Assembly: GCA_963669155.1 (NCBI GenBank)
Contig: OZ022590.1
Location: 1,596,915 to 1,660,914 of the forward strand
Direction of reading: 5' to 3'
DNA length: 64,000 nucleotides
Source of the DNA: Arbacia lixula
Lineage: Eukaryota > Echinodermata > Echinoidea > Arbacioida > Arbaciidae
Shown here: one piece after another, positions 11,632 to 22,803 of the stretch
Numbering within the stretch: position 1 is the first letter of the stretch
How the letters are laid out: each line of letters starts with the position of its first letter
Notes under the pieces: generated by a model
Told to the model about the DNA's origin: nothing
The model's database searches: none
What the model saw: only the letters and a program-made list of their open reading frames with translations
Program-made: the position numbers and the translations under genes

Positions 11632-12289
11632 TTTAAAGGGCCCCTGTCATCAAAATGTATTTTGACTTCTGTTGATGCAACTTAATATGTATATAACAAA
11701 AAATTACAAAATCACTAACTGTTCAATGGAAATATGTGTCCTATATTTTAAAATAATTTTTCTATATTTTTTCTCAGCACTGATTAGCCCCGCCTCCAAA
11801 ATATCCTCCAATTCAAGATTCCCCCTGTGACATCATCAAAGGTAGAAATTAGCAGGATAATAGATATAATTTATGCACAAACTAAACATTGCAATGACCA
11901 CCTGCAAGTCCTTATAATAGCATCACATAGCTCGCACATTTCTGACATAAGGAAACGATTATTCCCACATGAAAGGTTGTTAGATGGTATTGTGTGAAGA
12001 CATGTGGTGATCGTGCGGACAGGTGGAGGTAGTCATTGCAATGTTTAGTTTGTGCATAAATTCTGCTTATTATCCTGCTAATTTCCACCTTTGATGATGT
12101 CACAAGAGGAATCTTGAGCTGGAGGATATTTTGGAGGCGGGGCTTATCAGTGCTGAGAAAAAATATAGAAAAATTATTTTAAAATATAGGACACATACAT
12201 GTATTTCCATTGAACAGTTAGTGATTTTGTTATATTATGTTGCATCAGCATAAGTCGACATACATTTTGATGACAGGGGACCTTTAAAG
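11632..12289. mobile_element. 658-bp foldback element (family T2)
   Basis: Two arms of roughly 260-280 bp are inverted copies of each other around a loop centred near 11960. Outer ends are TTTAAAGGGCCCCTGTCATC and GATGACAGGGGACCTTTAAA. Further matching pairs include aaaatatcctccaatt with ggaggatattttgg, and tttatgcacaaactaaacat with its complement near 12050. Arms are about 90% alike by eye. It carries no transposase frame, so it is a large MITE or foldback element. Confidence 0.85.
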
Positions 12290-12644
12290 ACAATCTTATT
12301 CATACCTGTGTGTTTCACCAATATCTTAATTTATTGCTCTTTTTCACTTGAGACCAAACTTGGTTTGAAATGGTCACCATAATGATAGTCTTTTGCTATA
12401 GCTAGAAATTGAATGGTCTGATTCCTACTATGGATTGAATGGTGCATTTTAAACCCAAGCTACAGGTTTTCTGAGTTTAGAAGACTACCAAGTTAAACCA
12501 AATAGAGCTAACAAAGAAGCGCATGAATATATCTACCAAGTTTGTAGCAGTTGAATCATTCTAGTTTCTGTTCTCCTATCCTTCTTCTTTTCCTTTTCTT
12601 GCTACTTTGCTTTTGATACTGATTTCTTTTTTCTCATTTGTCTC

Positions 12645-13240
12645 ATTAGTCCCCTCCTTCCCCTCCTTCCTCTCTTCTCCTTTCCCTCCTTCCTCTCTTC
12701 TCCTTTCCGTTCTTCCTCTCTTCTCCTTTCCCTCCTTCCTCTCTTCTCCTTCCCATCCTTCCTCTCTTCTCCTTCCCATCCTTCCTCTCTTCTCCTTCCC
12801 CTCCTTCCTCTCTTCTCCTTTCCGTTCTTCCTCTCTTCTCCTTCCCCTCCTTCCTCTCTTCTCCTTTCCGTTCTTCTTCTCTTCTCCTTCCCATCCTTCC
12901 TCCCTTCTCCTTCCCCTCATTCCTCTCTTCTCCTTCCCCTCCTTCCTCTCTTCTCCTTCCCCTCCTTCCTCCCTTCTCCTTTCCCTCCTTCCTCTCTTCT
13001 CCTTCCCCTCCTTCCTCTCTTCTCCTTCTTCTCCTTCCTCTCTTCTCCTTTCCATCCTTCCTCTCTTCTCCTTTCCATCCTTCCTCTCTTCTCCTTCCCC
13101 TCCTTCCTCTCTTTTCCTTTCCGTTCTTCCCCTCTTCTCCTTTCCCTCCTTCCTCTCTTCTCCTTTCCGTTCTTCCTCTTTTCTCCTTCCCCCTTCCTCT
13201 CTTCTTCACCTTCATCTCTTCTCCTTCTCCTCTTCTTTTT
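12645..13240. repeat. 23-bp polypyrimidine minisatellite
   Basis: About 25 units of CTTCCTCTCTTCTCCTT plus six variable bases (TCCCTC, TCCGTT, CCCATC, CCCCTC). Strand asymmetry is almost complete, C/T on plus and G/A on minus. Because 23 is not a multiple of 3 and no stop can be formed, several frames are open for 100-220 codons. These are not genes. Confidence 0.95.
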
Positions 13241-14650
13241 GCTCTTTCTATTTTCTGTCATCTCCTCTTAAGTAGTATTCTGTCTCACATTTCTACTGTA
13301 AACCTTTCGCTTTTGTCTCTGTGTCTCCCTTGCAAATACTGTCCATGTAAACCAATTTTGTTCATTCTCTAAATGTCAAATACAACATGTTGCAGGACGA
13401 TGTACATGTAAGTAGTGAAAAAGGAGGAAGACACATAATTTATTCTTACAGCTGTCCTTCAGCTGCTCATCTCTTTCATCCTATCTTGCCTACCGTCCAA
13501 CAGGCAAGACATATTGGAATGAGTAGCCACAAATTTACATTTTATATGTGCAGAGAAGGACATCCAGCGATGATACAGTTTTTGAAAAAGTTCTTACAAT
13601 TTCCTGCCAAATATTGATGGGAATATTTTATTTTCATGGATACAACCTCAATTTTCTGTCTGATAGTGGCCATAAAAATGATTAATTGATTTTAATTTTA
13701 TCATATATTATAGTTTCCCTTTGCTCACCATATATTTTTGCAAATTCTGACAACCTCCACCATTTCTTGAGCACTTGATTTCATGGACCCATATCTCAGG
13801 CTCAACACACAGGCTTACCAAATCATACCGCACAAGTCCACAAAATCACAACGCATAAATTGCTGTCCCTAAAATTTCATGCGTGCTGGATTCATTGATA
13901 CAACAATCAGTGGCAACCATCAAAATATTTTTGTTTTTACATTTTTGCGGCGTGTGCCCCATTTGCAAAATTCATGAAAACGAAAACACCGTGAAATATG
14001 CCATCTATTATGCATCCTGTGATGGGCTGTCAAGGAAAAGCTGCAAGGTTAACAACCCTCACGGACAAACTCTTTCAATACGGACGGGAGGACATTGCCT
14101 AATTAGGAATGCAGGGAATTGTTAAAAACACCTGTGTATCATACATTTTTGATGAGGCCGCTGTCATTTGGGGACCAGAGGGGAGGACTTTTAGGCACGG
14201 TGTATTCATAATAGATCAGTGATCAGAGGAAGATGTGAACACACAGAGGCACACGCCAATCTTCAAACACTAGATGTCTCACAGCATTTGTATAACTTTG
14301 GTAAGATTCAAATTACACTTATTATAAGTGTACATCAGCACATGTACAACACATGAACGATAACACATTAACACATTTGTATGAAGCAAGGCCTTGGGAA
14401 GATCAGGCAATGGAAACTAGGACTACATCAGAATAATGAATGCAGAAAAAATTGCTACAGAAACAGTTTGCATGTGGGTGTGTCTACAGTAATGGGTGTA
14501 TTTTTGTTACATTTACTGTAACATTTGCATAAATCTCTTAAATCCCAAGTATTTTTTTTTGTCTCTTATATAAACCATCCAATGAAAATAAAATATCAAA
14601 GAAATGTATTGATTTGCACTTTACAAGGTTTTGTACGCTTCAGAAACTTC
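13241..14650. other. No gene seen inside intron 1
   Basis: Unique AT-rich DNA. Open frames at 13387-13617 and 13883-14125 have no recognisable domain or splice context. Confidence 0.45.
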
Positions 14651-14695
14651 GTAACGGGACAGATGAGTTTGTAACACACTCGTCTGTCCCGTTAC
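14651..14695. other. 18-bp-stem hairpin
   Basis: GTAACGGGACAGATGAGT pairs with ACTCGTCTGTCCCGTTAC over all 18 positions (one is G-U in RNA) across a 9-base loop. It is the only strong isolated hairpin in its neighbourhood. Its function is unknown. Confidence 0.7.
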
Positions 14696-15339
14696 CTACG
14701 TGATATGGCAAATATGTACAGGCTTAGTTTAGAAATATATAATAAATGAACATTCAGAACAGGACTTTAGGTGAAGTTATTTTGGAGGAAATTGATTCAA
14801 CACCCTGTCATATTTTGGTGATGAAAAGTAGTCATAATTTCAAATGATTCAGTTGTGCCACAAATTATCCCTTTACTGTAGACAGACCCATGTCTACATG
14901 AACATATAATGCCATGTGGTTGACCCTTTTAATGTCATTAGTTAATTATTACAGGGGAAATTGTGTATTTAGATTTATTGATTGAATACCAATGTGTAAG
15001 GGGAGTCTACACATGTGTGTCTGTACTTGTTCCCATGCAGGTTGGAGCCCTGTATGTCTGAATGCACAGAGCTTTCATTGATTTAATTCCACTCCTCTCT
15101 TATCTCAGCGACGGCGCTTCCCCGCTATGAATGCTGAGAAGAAACCCAAGTAAATTTTGTCCTCTTGTGTTGACTCGAAGTCTAGCAAATTCATGGAGGC
15201 ATGTTAAACCAGCTGTGCCCCCAAACTAAACTTGGTATGTTCAATATGTACATTTTGGCATGCCACAGGGACCACGGGAGATTGGAGGAGTGTGTAAGAG
15301 AGAGATAAGGGTGGGGGAGTTGAGAGGGATGGAGAAATA

Positions 15340-15400
15340 GAGAAAGGGAGAGAGAGAGAGAAAGAGAGAGAGAGAGTGAGAGAGAGAGATAGAGAGAAAA

Positions 15401-15436
<36 letters not shown>

Positions 15437-15960
15437 AGAGAGAGTGAGAGAGAGAAAGTGAGAGAGAAAGAGAGAGAAAGAGAGAGAGACATGGAATGAG
15501 AAGGTGAGGAAGAGTGGCATGGAGAGATGAAAGGAAGGAAGAAAGAAGGGAAGAAGGGGGGGGGGGTGGGGGAGGGGAGGGCATTAAATGTAGAAAGATG
15601 GAGACGTGATAAAGAAGACAGACACTGAAAACAGAATTAGATACAGAGAGATAGGGAGAAAGAAGGACAAGAAGAGAGAGATTGAGACAACTAAACAGAA
15701 GCAGAGACTAGACAGATGGGTCATGATTGATAGAGATAGAGAGAGAAGTAGATTTGTGTGTATGTGTGACAGATAGGCAGACAGAGAGGGAAGAGAGAGA
15801 GACAGAGAAAGAGAGAGAGAGAGAGAGAGGGGGGGAGAGAGAGAGAGAGTGGGGAGAGATGAGGGAGAGAGAGAGAGAGAGGGAGAGAGAGAGAGAGAAA
15901 GACAATGAAAGCGGGAGAGAGAGAGTGGGGGGAGAGACAAGATAGAGAGACACAAGACAA
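15340..15960. repeat. GA-rich microsatellite region with G runs
   Basis: Purine-only blocks at about 15342-15495 and 15780-15950, with interspersed G runs at about 15426-15437 and 15557-15566. All Ser/Leu-rich minus frames here are repeat artefacts. Confidence 0.95.
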
Positions 15961-17266
15961 GAGAGAATGTCTGAAAAGGGTTGGCCATTCTGAGTCCATA
16001 CTATAGCTCTTTCTGTGAAAGCTTTCAGTTGGTTTGTTCACAGTGTACTAGTACATGTATGCACATGTCCACATTTTATCAGCATTCAGCATCAAATACT
16101 GCTACTAGACATTGTAAGTGATTTCTTCATTCTGGTTAATCACATATTTTGTGTGTGTGTTTTTATTCAATGTAGTGAATCATCAGAGATTGTTTTTGTG
16201 TGGATTATGTATCTACCTTATTCTTACTAATCACAAATAGAAATGCTGATACTAGTTCAGAAAACTGGATACTTTTATAAACACGCTATGCATTTAATGA
16301 TTGTCATATTGAAAGCTCTCTTTGTTTTTGATACTATGCTTGAATCAGTCTGAAAGATGCCATCAGTCTCTTTTAGATTGTGGATTTCACATTCATTTTG
16401 CTGCCAGGGAAAAGGTGTTATTTTCCTTCCATCGATAAACCTTGTTATTGATCGAGAACATGTAAAGAATACCGCTATGATAAAGCTTCGGCTCCATCTT
16501 GCTTGTAAACATTCCAACCAGATCCATGGACCTTTTATTTTAGATGTACACTTTCATTTCATACAACTAGAAACATATCTAATATAATAAGTTTTTAATT
16601 CACATTTCTCTGTGTCACACCACCAAACAGTGTATTTGTTGATGTGCATTGTCTTTTTCAGAAAATTAAAGTATTGTTCCTTTTTTTTCTTCATAAAAGT
16701 AGTAACATTTTGAGGTACTGAATAACTGTTAACATGATTTCTTAAAGGCAGATTGGATAAGAAATTTGTTTGATTAAAAATGAAATGTAAAAATGCTAGA
16801 CAACACTTTAATGATAATTTCAACATAGACGGCTGTAAAAATGTTGTTTGAATTTGTCAAGACTATAAACTGAATCAGATGGCCATTGAGAAATATTTGT
16901 CAAAGGTTTGAATTAACTTGAACAAGTTTTGTATTGCATTGTGATCTTTCCAGGGCTATTATACAAACTGCATGTAGTTATGCAAGGATGCTTCTGGATA
17001 TTGCTACATGTACATGAACATTTACGAATCAGTTTATGCAGTCATGTATAGTAAAAAATGCTTAATTTTTGTACAATGTTGTTTCCAGGCTGCGATTAAA
17101 AACCAAGTTTTTGGTGATTTCTCTGAGCGATATACTATGGATGCTGTTTAGCAAGTCAAATTGGCAATGTCCTAGTTCTTCCGCTATCAGGGAGCAGGAG
17201 GGGGGTCAATCTTTTCCAGTCGTCGTCTCACGTCGGCCTCATTTCATACCGAGGCAAGACGCTGCT
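15961..17266. other. No gene seen inside intron 1
   Basis: AT-rich DNA without supported exons. Frames at 16275-16826 lack domains. Confidence 0.45.
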
Positions 17267-17656
17267 TGAGGAATAATCAGGGGTCCATTCGTAACAAGGG
17301 GAAATGTTTTATATAGTCTTGGCACATTTTTTTTATGAGCGAACATGCATGCAGTTACTGTGCTATGCTTGCTGCTTTCACACTGAATGGTTTGGTACAT
17401 TTAGACTTTGAAAGGAGAATTTCATCCTAAAATCAAGACAATTACAAGACGATAAGACGATGTATGAGGAATAATCGGGTCCATTCGTAACAAGGGGAAA
17501 TGTAAATTTAGTCTTGGCTATATTATTCTTTTAATTTAGCAAGCATCCATACAGTTACTGTACTATGCTTGCTGCTTTCACACCAAGTGGTTTTGTACAT
17601 TTAAACTTTGAAAGGAGAATTTAATCCTAAAATCAAGACGATAACAAGACGAGTAA
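17267..17656. repeat. Tandem duplication, unit about 198 bp
   Basis: Two adjacent copies, each starting gaggaataatc and ggtccattcgtaacaagggg. Each passes through tgcttgctgctttcacac and ends near aaaatcaagac. Identity is high with small indels; the second copy is slightly shorter. Confidence 0.9.
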
Positions 17657-18986
17657 GAACATTCAAGCAGAATGGCTGATAAAGGAGGCACTTTGCCAAA
17701 GCCAAAGATACAAAATTGTCTCAATATGGAAGCATCGGTGCTCATTAACATTGGCTGTAACAAAAAGAATTGAGTTTGTTCCGCCATCAGAAACAACATT
17801 ACTAATAACAGCTATAATGGTACTGCAAATTAATTTAGGATTGCAGGCTTTTCAAAGGACTGGCGGGACTGTATTGTAGTTTCTAAACTCAAGTGCAGTG
17901 TAGTTAATGCAGGTTGTTAACATTGACTATATCAAAGAGACAGAATGATATGCACATTAATTCCTGATAAACTATTTCAGTGCTTGTAATGGATAATTTG
18001 CAAAATATTACACTTTCATTTTGTGGTGTACATCTGGAAGTTACCTGTATTGTTGAATATTCGGGGAGGGGGGGGGGGGCTTTTGTAGTGATAAGCTCCA
18101 TCACAAATAATAAATATTTGCCTTTTTTTTTTCAAGATAAACCGTATATACTATATCGTACGGAAAGGAAATGGGGGGGGGGGGGGGGTATTTGCCCCTT
18201 CGCCCCTCCCCGTGCTTATTTCCAGTGGTGTGAACCATCTGTTTCACCACATGAAAATTCTCACATTCTTTGTCTAGACACACAATGCTCTAGACCTTGA
18301 ACCTACATCATGTCTGATGAGAGGACAGAAAGCGGAAAGAAACAACACTTGAGGCCTTTTATGGCAAGCTTGATGGATCACATCATGCGGCGCTAGTCAT
18401 ATTGATTGCAAGTAAAAAGGGAAGTTTGTTAGCATTATTTACACAACGTGGTCAGTGTGGTTGATAATGCATACAGGTATTCCCAGAGGAAATTATGGAA
18501 AAGATATATATCCTTGCTGTAAAACTCATAAACTTGTCACAATATCAGCAACACTTCAAAAGGTTGTTACCTCAATCCTTTTGCCACTCATTGCAGTGAC
18601 TCAGAGGCAACAGCACCTGTCTGGAAGTAAGGGAATGCTATTCTTTACTTCATTAATAAATCAAATACATTTTTATACACATTTTGACAATCCAATCCAG
18701 GTCATTGCAAGGATGTGTTATGAAATACTCATTAGTACTGAAATGCCTGTAATATCACAGTCTTATCACCAAGTTGCCACTTTACTTCTCCAAAGTGATA
18801 GTTTTTGGTATCATTAAAATGTTCCTAGTGTCTTTAACTGTCCAATTTCCCTCAAAAACGTTTGTTCGCCTTTTGAGGTTTTTTGCTTCTAGTTCCTCTT
18901 TAACTTAAGTACTGTGAGTTTATGATCGTACTTCAAGTAATTAATCTAATCATAAAAGTTTCACTTTCCTAATCCCACCTTCACAG
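17657..18986. other. No gene seen; poly-G runs in the 3' part of intron 1
   Basis: G runs at about 18067-18079 and 18173-18188. No exon before exon 2 was recognised. Confidence 0.45.
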
Positions 18987-19141
18987 TGAGATAGACGGCT
19001 ATGGATTCAAGCGGCCTGCTGACTTTGATTATGAGACGTACGAAGACTTCATGAAGCACTACCTGTCTGTCTTATCACGGAGAGCACGCAAATGGGAGCC
19101 CATGATCAAAGGGAGCCAGAAAGTCAAGAAATCAAGAAAAG
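18987..19141 (+). CDS. GRTP1-like exon 2
   Basis: 155 nt with a TTCACAG acceptor and G|GTACAC donor. It encodes EIDGYGFKRPADFDYETYED and continues to RRARKWEPMIKG. This matches the conserved segment before the TBC domain in GRTP1, whose vertebrate form has a RIDPYGF.RPEDF motif and a TRRAIKW motif. It enters in phase 2 and leaves in phase 1, agreeing with both neighbours. Confidence 0.9.
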
Positions 19142-20699
19142 GTACACATTTATGATTATTACATTTATTATTAATGCCTCGAATTATCACTTGCCGACAT
19201 CACTTGCTACATGTACCTCTTATAAAAAAATCAATATTATTTCAAGGGCTGAAGGTCTGGAATGATTTCATCCTCATATCAAAATTAAAGTTCTTTCAAT
19301 GATTTTAAAAATGAATCTAAAAAGGTACTCATTGAAGAACTACTCTTTTTAATTCATTATATTAGGTAAGGCTCTCTTTTTCTTTTTCTTTTCTCTATTG
19401 TTAGTTGTCTGTTGTTTTAGTTGTTTTAGGTTTGTATTTGTGTCGATCTTAAATATCATGCATATAGGGTCCGCTTTTTTGTTGTTGCTTTTTTTCCTAC
19501 CTGGCTGGTATGCACTCATTTATGAATTAATTATTTTGTTATTGTATTTTTATCCAGTGAGTTAAATAAATAAACTTGAACTTGAAAATGAATAATTGTT
19601 ATATCATCAAAATAGCTGTGTTTGATAGTGTGTTCTTGTGTATGATGTTGTGAGATCATGGCTTCCCTTAACAAATTGAGATGAACATATTTATAGTAGG
19701 GATATACTCTTGGAACCTCAGTTCATATTCATGAAACATTACTGAGCCTAACAAGTTGCTAATTCAGCAACATCAGTTTCATCAAATATCTGGGCGGGAA
19801 TTCTTTCTTCAACAAAATTCCAAAGTCCAAAATTACAAACGTGCCTTTCAAGAAATACTTGTTTGAATAATCTTATCTTTATGATATGATTTTTTGATTA
19901 TTAGGAATCCTCTGATGATACTATTTAAAAACAAGTCACCTGTTCTATGCATCACTTCACCACGTAAACAGAAATGAACACAGTGTTGTAACAGCTCTAT
20001 AAAAATCAAGATAGAATCCTCAGACATTTGTTTGTAATGTAATCAAGCTTTGCCTAGTTTGCCTATTCTGAAGAAAGTAGGATCATGGTTTGGAAGTACA
20101 CATGTACCTTGAATATCTTGAAGTCAAGGTGAACATTTTATTGAACATTTATACAGATTATTTCATCCCCTGATGCCAATTGTTTTAGTTTACTGACTCC
20201 CTTTTCTTGTACAGCAAAACTGTTTTAAAAGCCCATTGTCTGTATATACAAAACACCTGTTGCAAGGATCTCTCAACTAGAATCTTATTTCACCTGTGTG
20301 TAGGGGCCACCTGTGCATAAAGACAGCCTTACTACCCCTCCTCAGAGTGGTCTCTATAGACAGGGTCCATAGTATACATTGTGACAAGGGCTCTAGATGC
20401 GTTTATTATCCATTTACCTTCCACTTTCATTATGCCATAACATTGTAAGAGGAGAGAGATCTGTGAGTTCTATTTTTGAAAAAATGGAGCAAAAAAAATC
20501 GGCAACCAGATTGAACGAATAACAGATCGATGAACAAATAAGAGCTTCATACATGTACGCCGACGAACAAATAGGAGCTTTATTTGCCCAGTGGAGTCTT
20601 GTATGGTATTAGCCACCAAGCTATGAAGCCATTTGAATGATCAATGTGCATTGCGTGGCAGTGCCTTGACATGATAAATAGGCCTCAGTCGTGCATGGG
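19142..20699. other. No gene seen
   Basis: 5' part of intron 2. It contains the short duplicated words gaacaaataagagctt and gaacaaataggagctt near 20535-20580. No exon seen. Confidence 0.45.
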
Positions 20700-21185
20700 G
20701 TACTATATGTTGTCTGTAGGTACAGTACTGGCATAAGGGATTAAGAGTCGATCCTTGTTCGAATGGAGTTTTATTTTGTGGTTGTATAGCTATCATTAGT
20801 CCATAGAAAACATTGATCAATATTCGAGAAAACTGCAAAATATGTTGTCTGCATGTGCAGTTGTGGCAATACCGAAAAAGATAAGAAGCATTGCTCATCA
20901 GAATTGATCTTTCATTTGTGGTTTATAAGAGACTTTTTAGACAATATGGATAAACAGTCTGTACGCACAGTGCTGGCGTAAAGGATTAAGAGACATTGGT
21001 CGTCAAAATTGAATTTTCATTTGAGGTATTTGAGAAGTCAATAGAATACATGGATTAAAACATTTGAGAAAACTGCCATCTGTAACTGTATGCACAGTGC
21101 GGGTGTAAGGGATTAAGTGACGTTCCTCTTCAAAATATAATTTTCATTTGTGGTTTCAGTGCCGGCATAAGAAATTTGGAAACAT
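20700..21185. repeat. Degenerate tandem array, unit about 115-140 bp
   Basis: Four diverged units share gtacagtgctgg-like, taagggattaagag, aaaattgaattttcatttg and gagaaaactgc words in the same order. Spacing is uneven, indicating an old array. Confidence 0.6.
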
Positions 21186-21485
21186 TCCTCAGCAAAATCA
21201 AGAACGATTTTAGAAAACAGTCAAGGAAACTGATTTTCTTGTTTATATTTTTTATACATAAATACACACAAATGTCTATACCCAGAAATCTCTTTCTGTA
21301 TCCATATGTCTTGATGTGAAAGCTCATTATCACTATACAAAAGTGATACGTATTATTGTGTAACATTGATATTACAGCTCCGTTCCATGAAAACAAAGTA
21401 TTACATAACACAACATTGTTGACAGTGCTCACTGCTGACAAAAGGGATCAAGAGTAATTTACAACATTTCTAAAAGTGAGTCATT

Positions 21486-21934
21486 AGCCCCATTTACACT
21501 TGCTGAGATCACGATTTTTAAAATTGTGATTTTATGTCTCGCCATTTACACTTGCCCCCCCCCCCCCCCCAAAACGCGATCTGAAACATCACAATTTTTT
21601 GATAGGTACTGCGCATAGCTACCGGTCATCCAAAGGAGACCGGCGCGGTGCATGGTTATTGTGATGTCATAGGTGGAGCGCCTTTTGACAATGACAAAAA
21701 TGCATGCGTAATTTTACAGAGAAAGATCAAATTCAACCCGACGGGAGTGCTGCAAGTCACGTGGCAAAAAAATCATGAGTTTTCGACCCTCACCACTTAC
21801 ATTGGCAAACTACGCGATTTTTCACGCAAAGTTGAAAAAAATCACACTCTGGGAAGTGATTTTTCTGGCGCGATGTTTTGGTTGATTGCGATCTTAGAAA
21901 AATCACAATTTTGGCTGGCCAGTGTAAATGGGCC
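21486..21934. mobile_element. Non-autonomous TIR element (GCCCATTTACACT ends)
   Basis: About 450 bp with terminal inverted repeats AGCCCCATTTACACTTGC and GCCAGTGTAAATGGGCC. There is extra internal symmetry built on GCGATTTTT/AAAAATCGC and AATCACAATTTT. No transposase frame is inside. Such ends are typical of hAT- or Harbinger-derived MITEs, but the superfamily is not decided here. Confidence 0.75.
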
Positions 21935-22567
21935 TTTCATCTGAGGCTTATCATAACCATACCAGTGCTTAACTGTAGGGCCATGTTGCCCCTGAAATGC
22001 AAATAGAAAACCCCTGGGACCGAGTGTGGTTTCGTGTGCTGGTTTCATGACGTCAAGCACCAACAATGTCCTGCAAAGAACTGTGTTATTTTTCCCTTGA
22101 TGTGCAGCTTACTTGAACGTTGTTTTTTGTGAGGTAGTGAAAGCAGGCTTGGTGGCTTTGTGTATGCTGCGCCGAGTCCTAATGGAAGTGGTAAGGTAGC
22201 CCTAAACAAACACAGATAAAGTGACATGTGTGGCTCGTCCGCCTCCGATCGCAGATGCATCTATGTCCAATGTTTGAAAGCTCTAGCAAGGACAAACTTG
22301 CCTGGAAACGAGTAGATACAAGAATACGGGATATGAAAAGGAACGGATTCTATAGCTCAGATTTATGGTACGCTGTACCTTGGAGATGAATTTTGAATTA
22401 CATTGTGGATTATTTCTGAAAAGTATGAAGGCCAAAATGGCTCAGTATGTATGTACACAAAGTTGGAATACCAAAAAGGTGTAATTTTAGACGATTTCTT
22501 GAATATTGAAGTGTAAAGCAATGTACCTTTTGACGTAAAGTCCTGGACCTAGTCCATTAAATACTTA

Positions 22568-22803
22568 CACTACAGCTCAAAGGGATTGGCATAGGGAAAG
22601 GGAAAGGGAAGAAAGGAAGTACATGTAGCCACAGTTTTAAACCGTGGTATATATTGTCCGGTTCAGCATGAAACGTGATGCTTTAGCCTAAAAAGCAGCA
22701 TGCTTCATGCTGAACTGGACAAAATATACTGCGGTTTAAAATTGCAGCTCCTTCCCTTTCTTCCCTTACCATTTCTCTATGCCAATTCCTTTGAGCTGAA
22801 GTG
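22568..22803. mobile_element. MITE-1, complete foldback copy
   Basis: 236-bp palindromic element, starting CACTACAGCTCAAAGGGATT and ending CCTTTGAGCTGAAGTG, with the same central gcatgaaac hairpin as at 4727. The right end has one substitution (GAAG for GTAG). Confidence 0.85.

Larger units (their letters stand above)
10496..18986 (+). other. Intron 1
   Basis: 8.5-kb phase-2 intron with a GTATGT donor and TTCACAG acceptor. It is dominated by simple repeats, a CT minisatellite, a 658-bp inverted repeat and a 0.39-kb tandem duplication, all listed separately. I saw no other exon in it. Confidence 0.55.

Noticed and set aside
12576-13275. Long open frames on both strands over the CT tract
   Set aside because: They are forced by a stop-free C/T repeat; the encoded peptides simply echo the 23-bp unit.
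15191-16041. Ser/Leu-rich minus frames
   Set aside because: Translation of GA microsatellite; no domain or splice structure.
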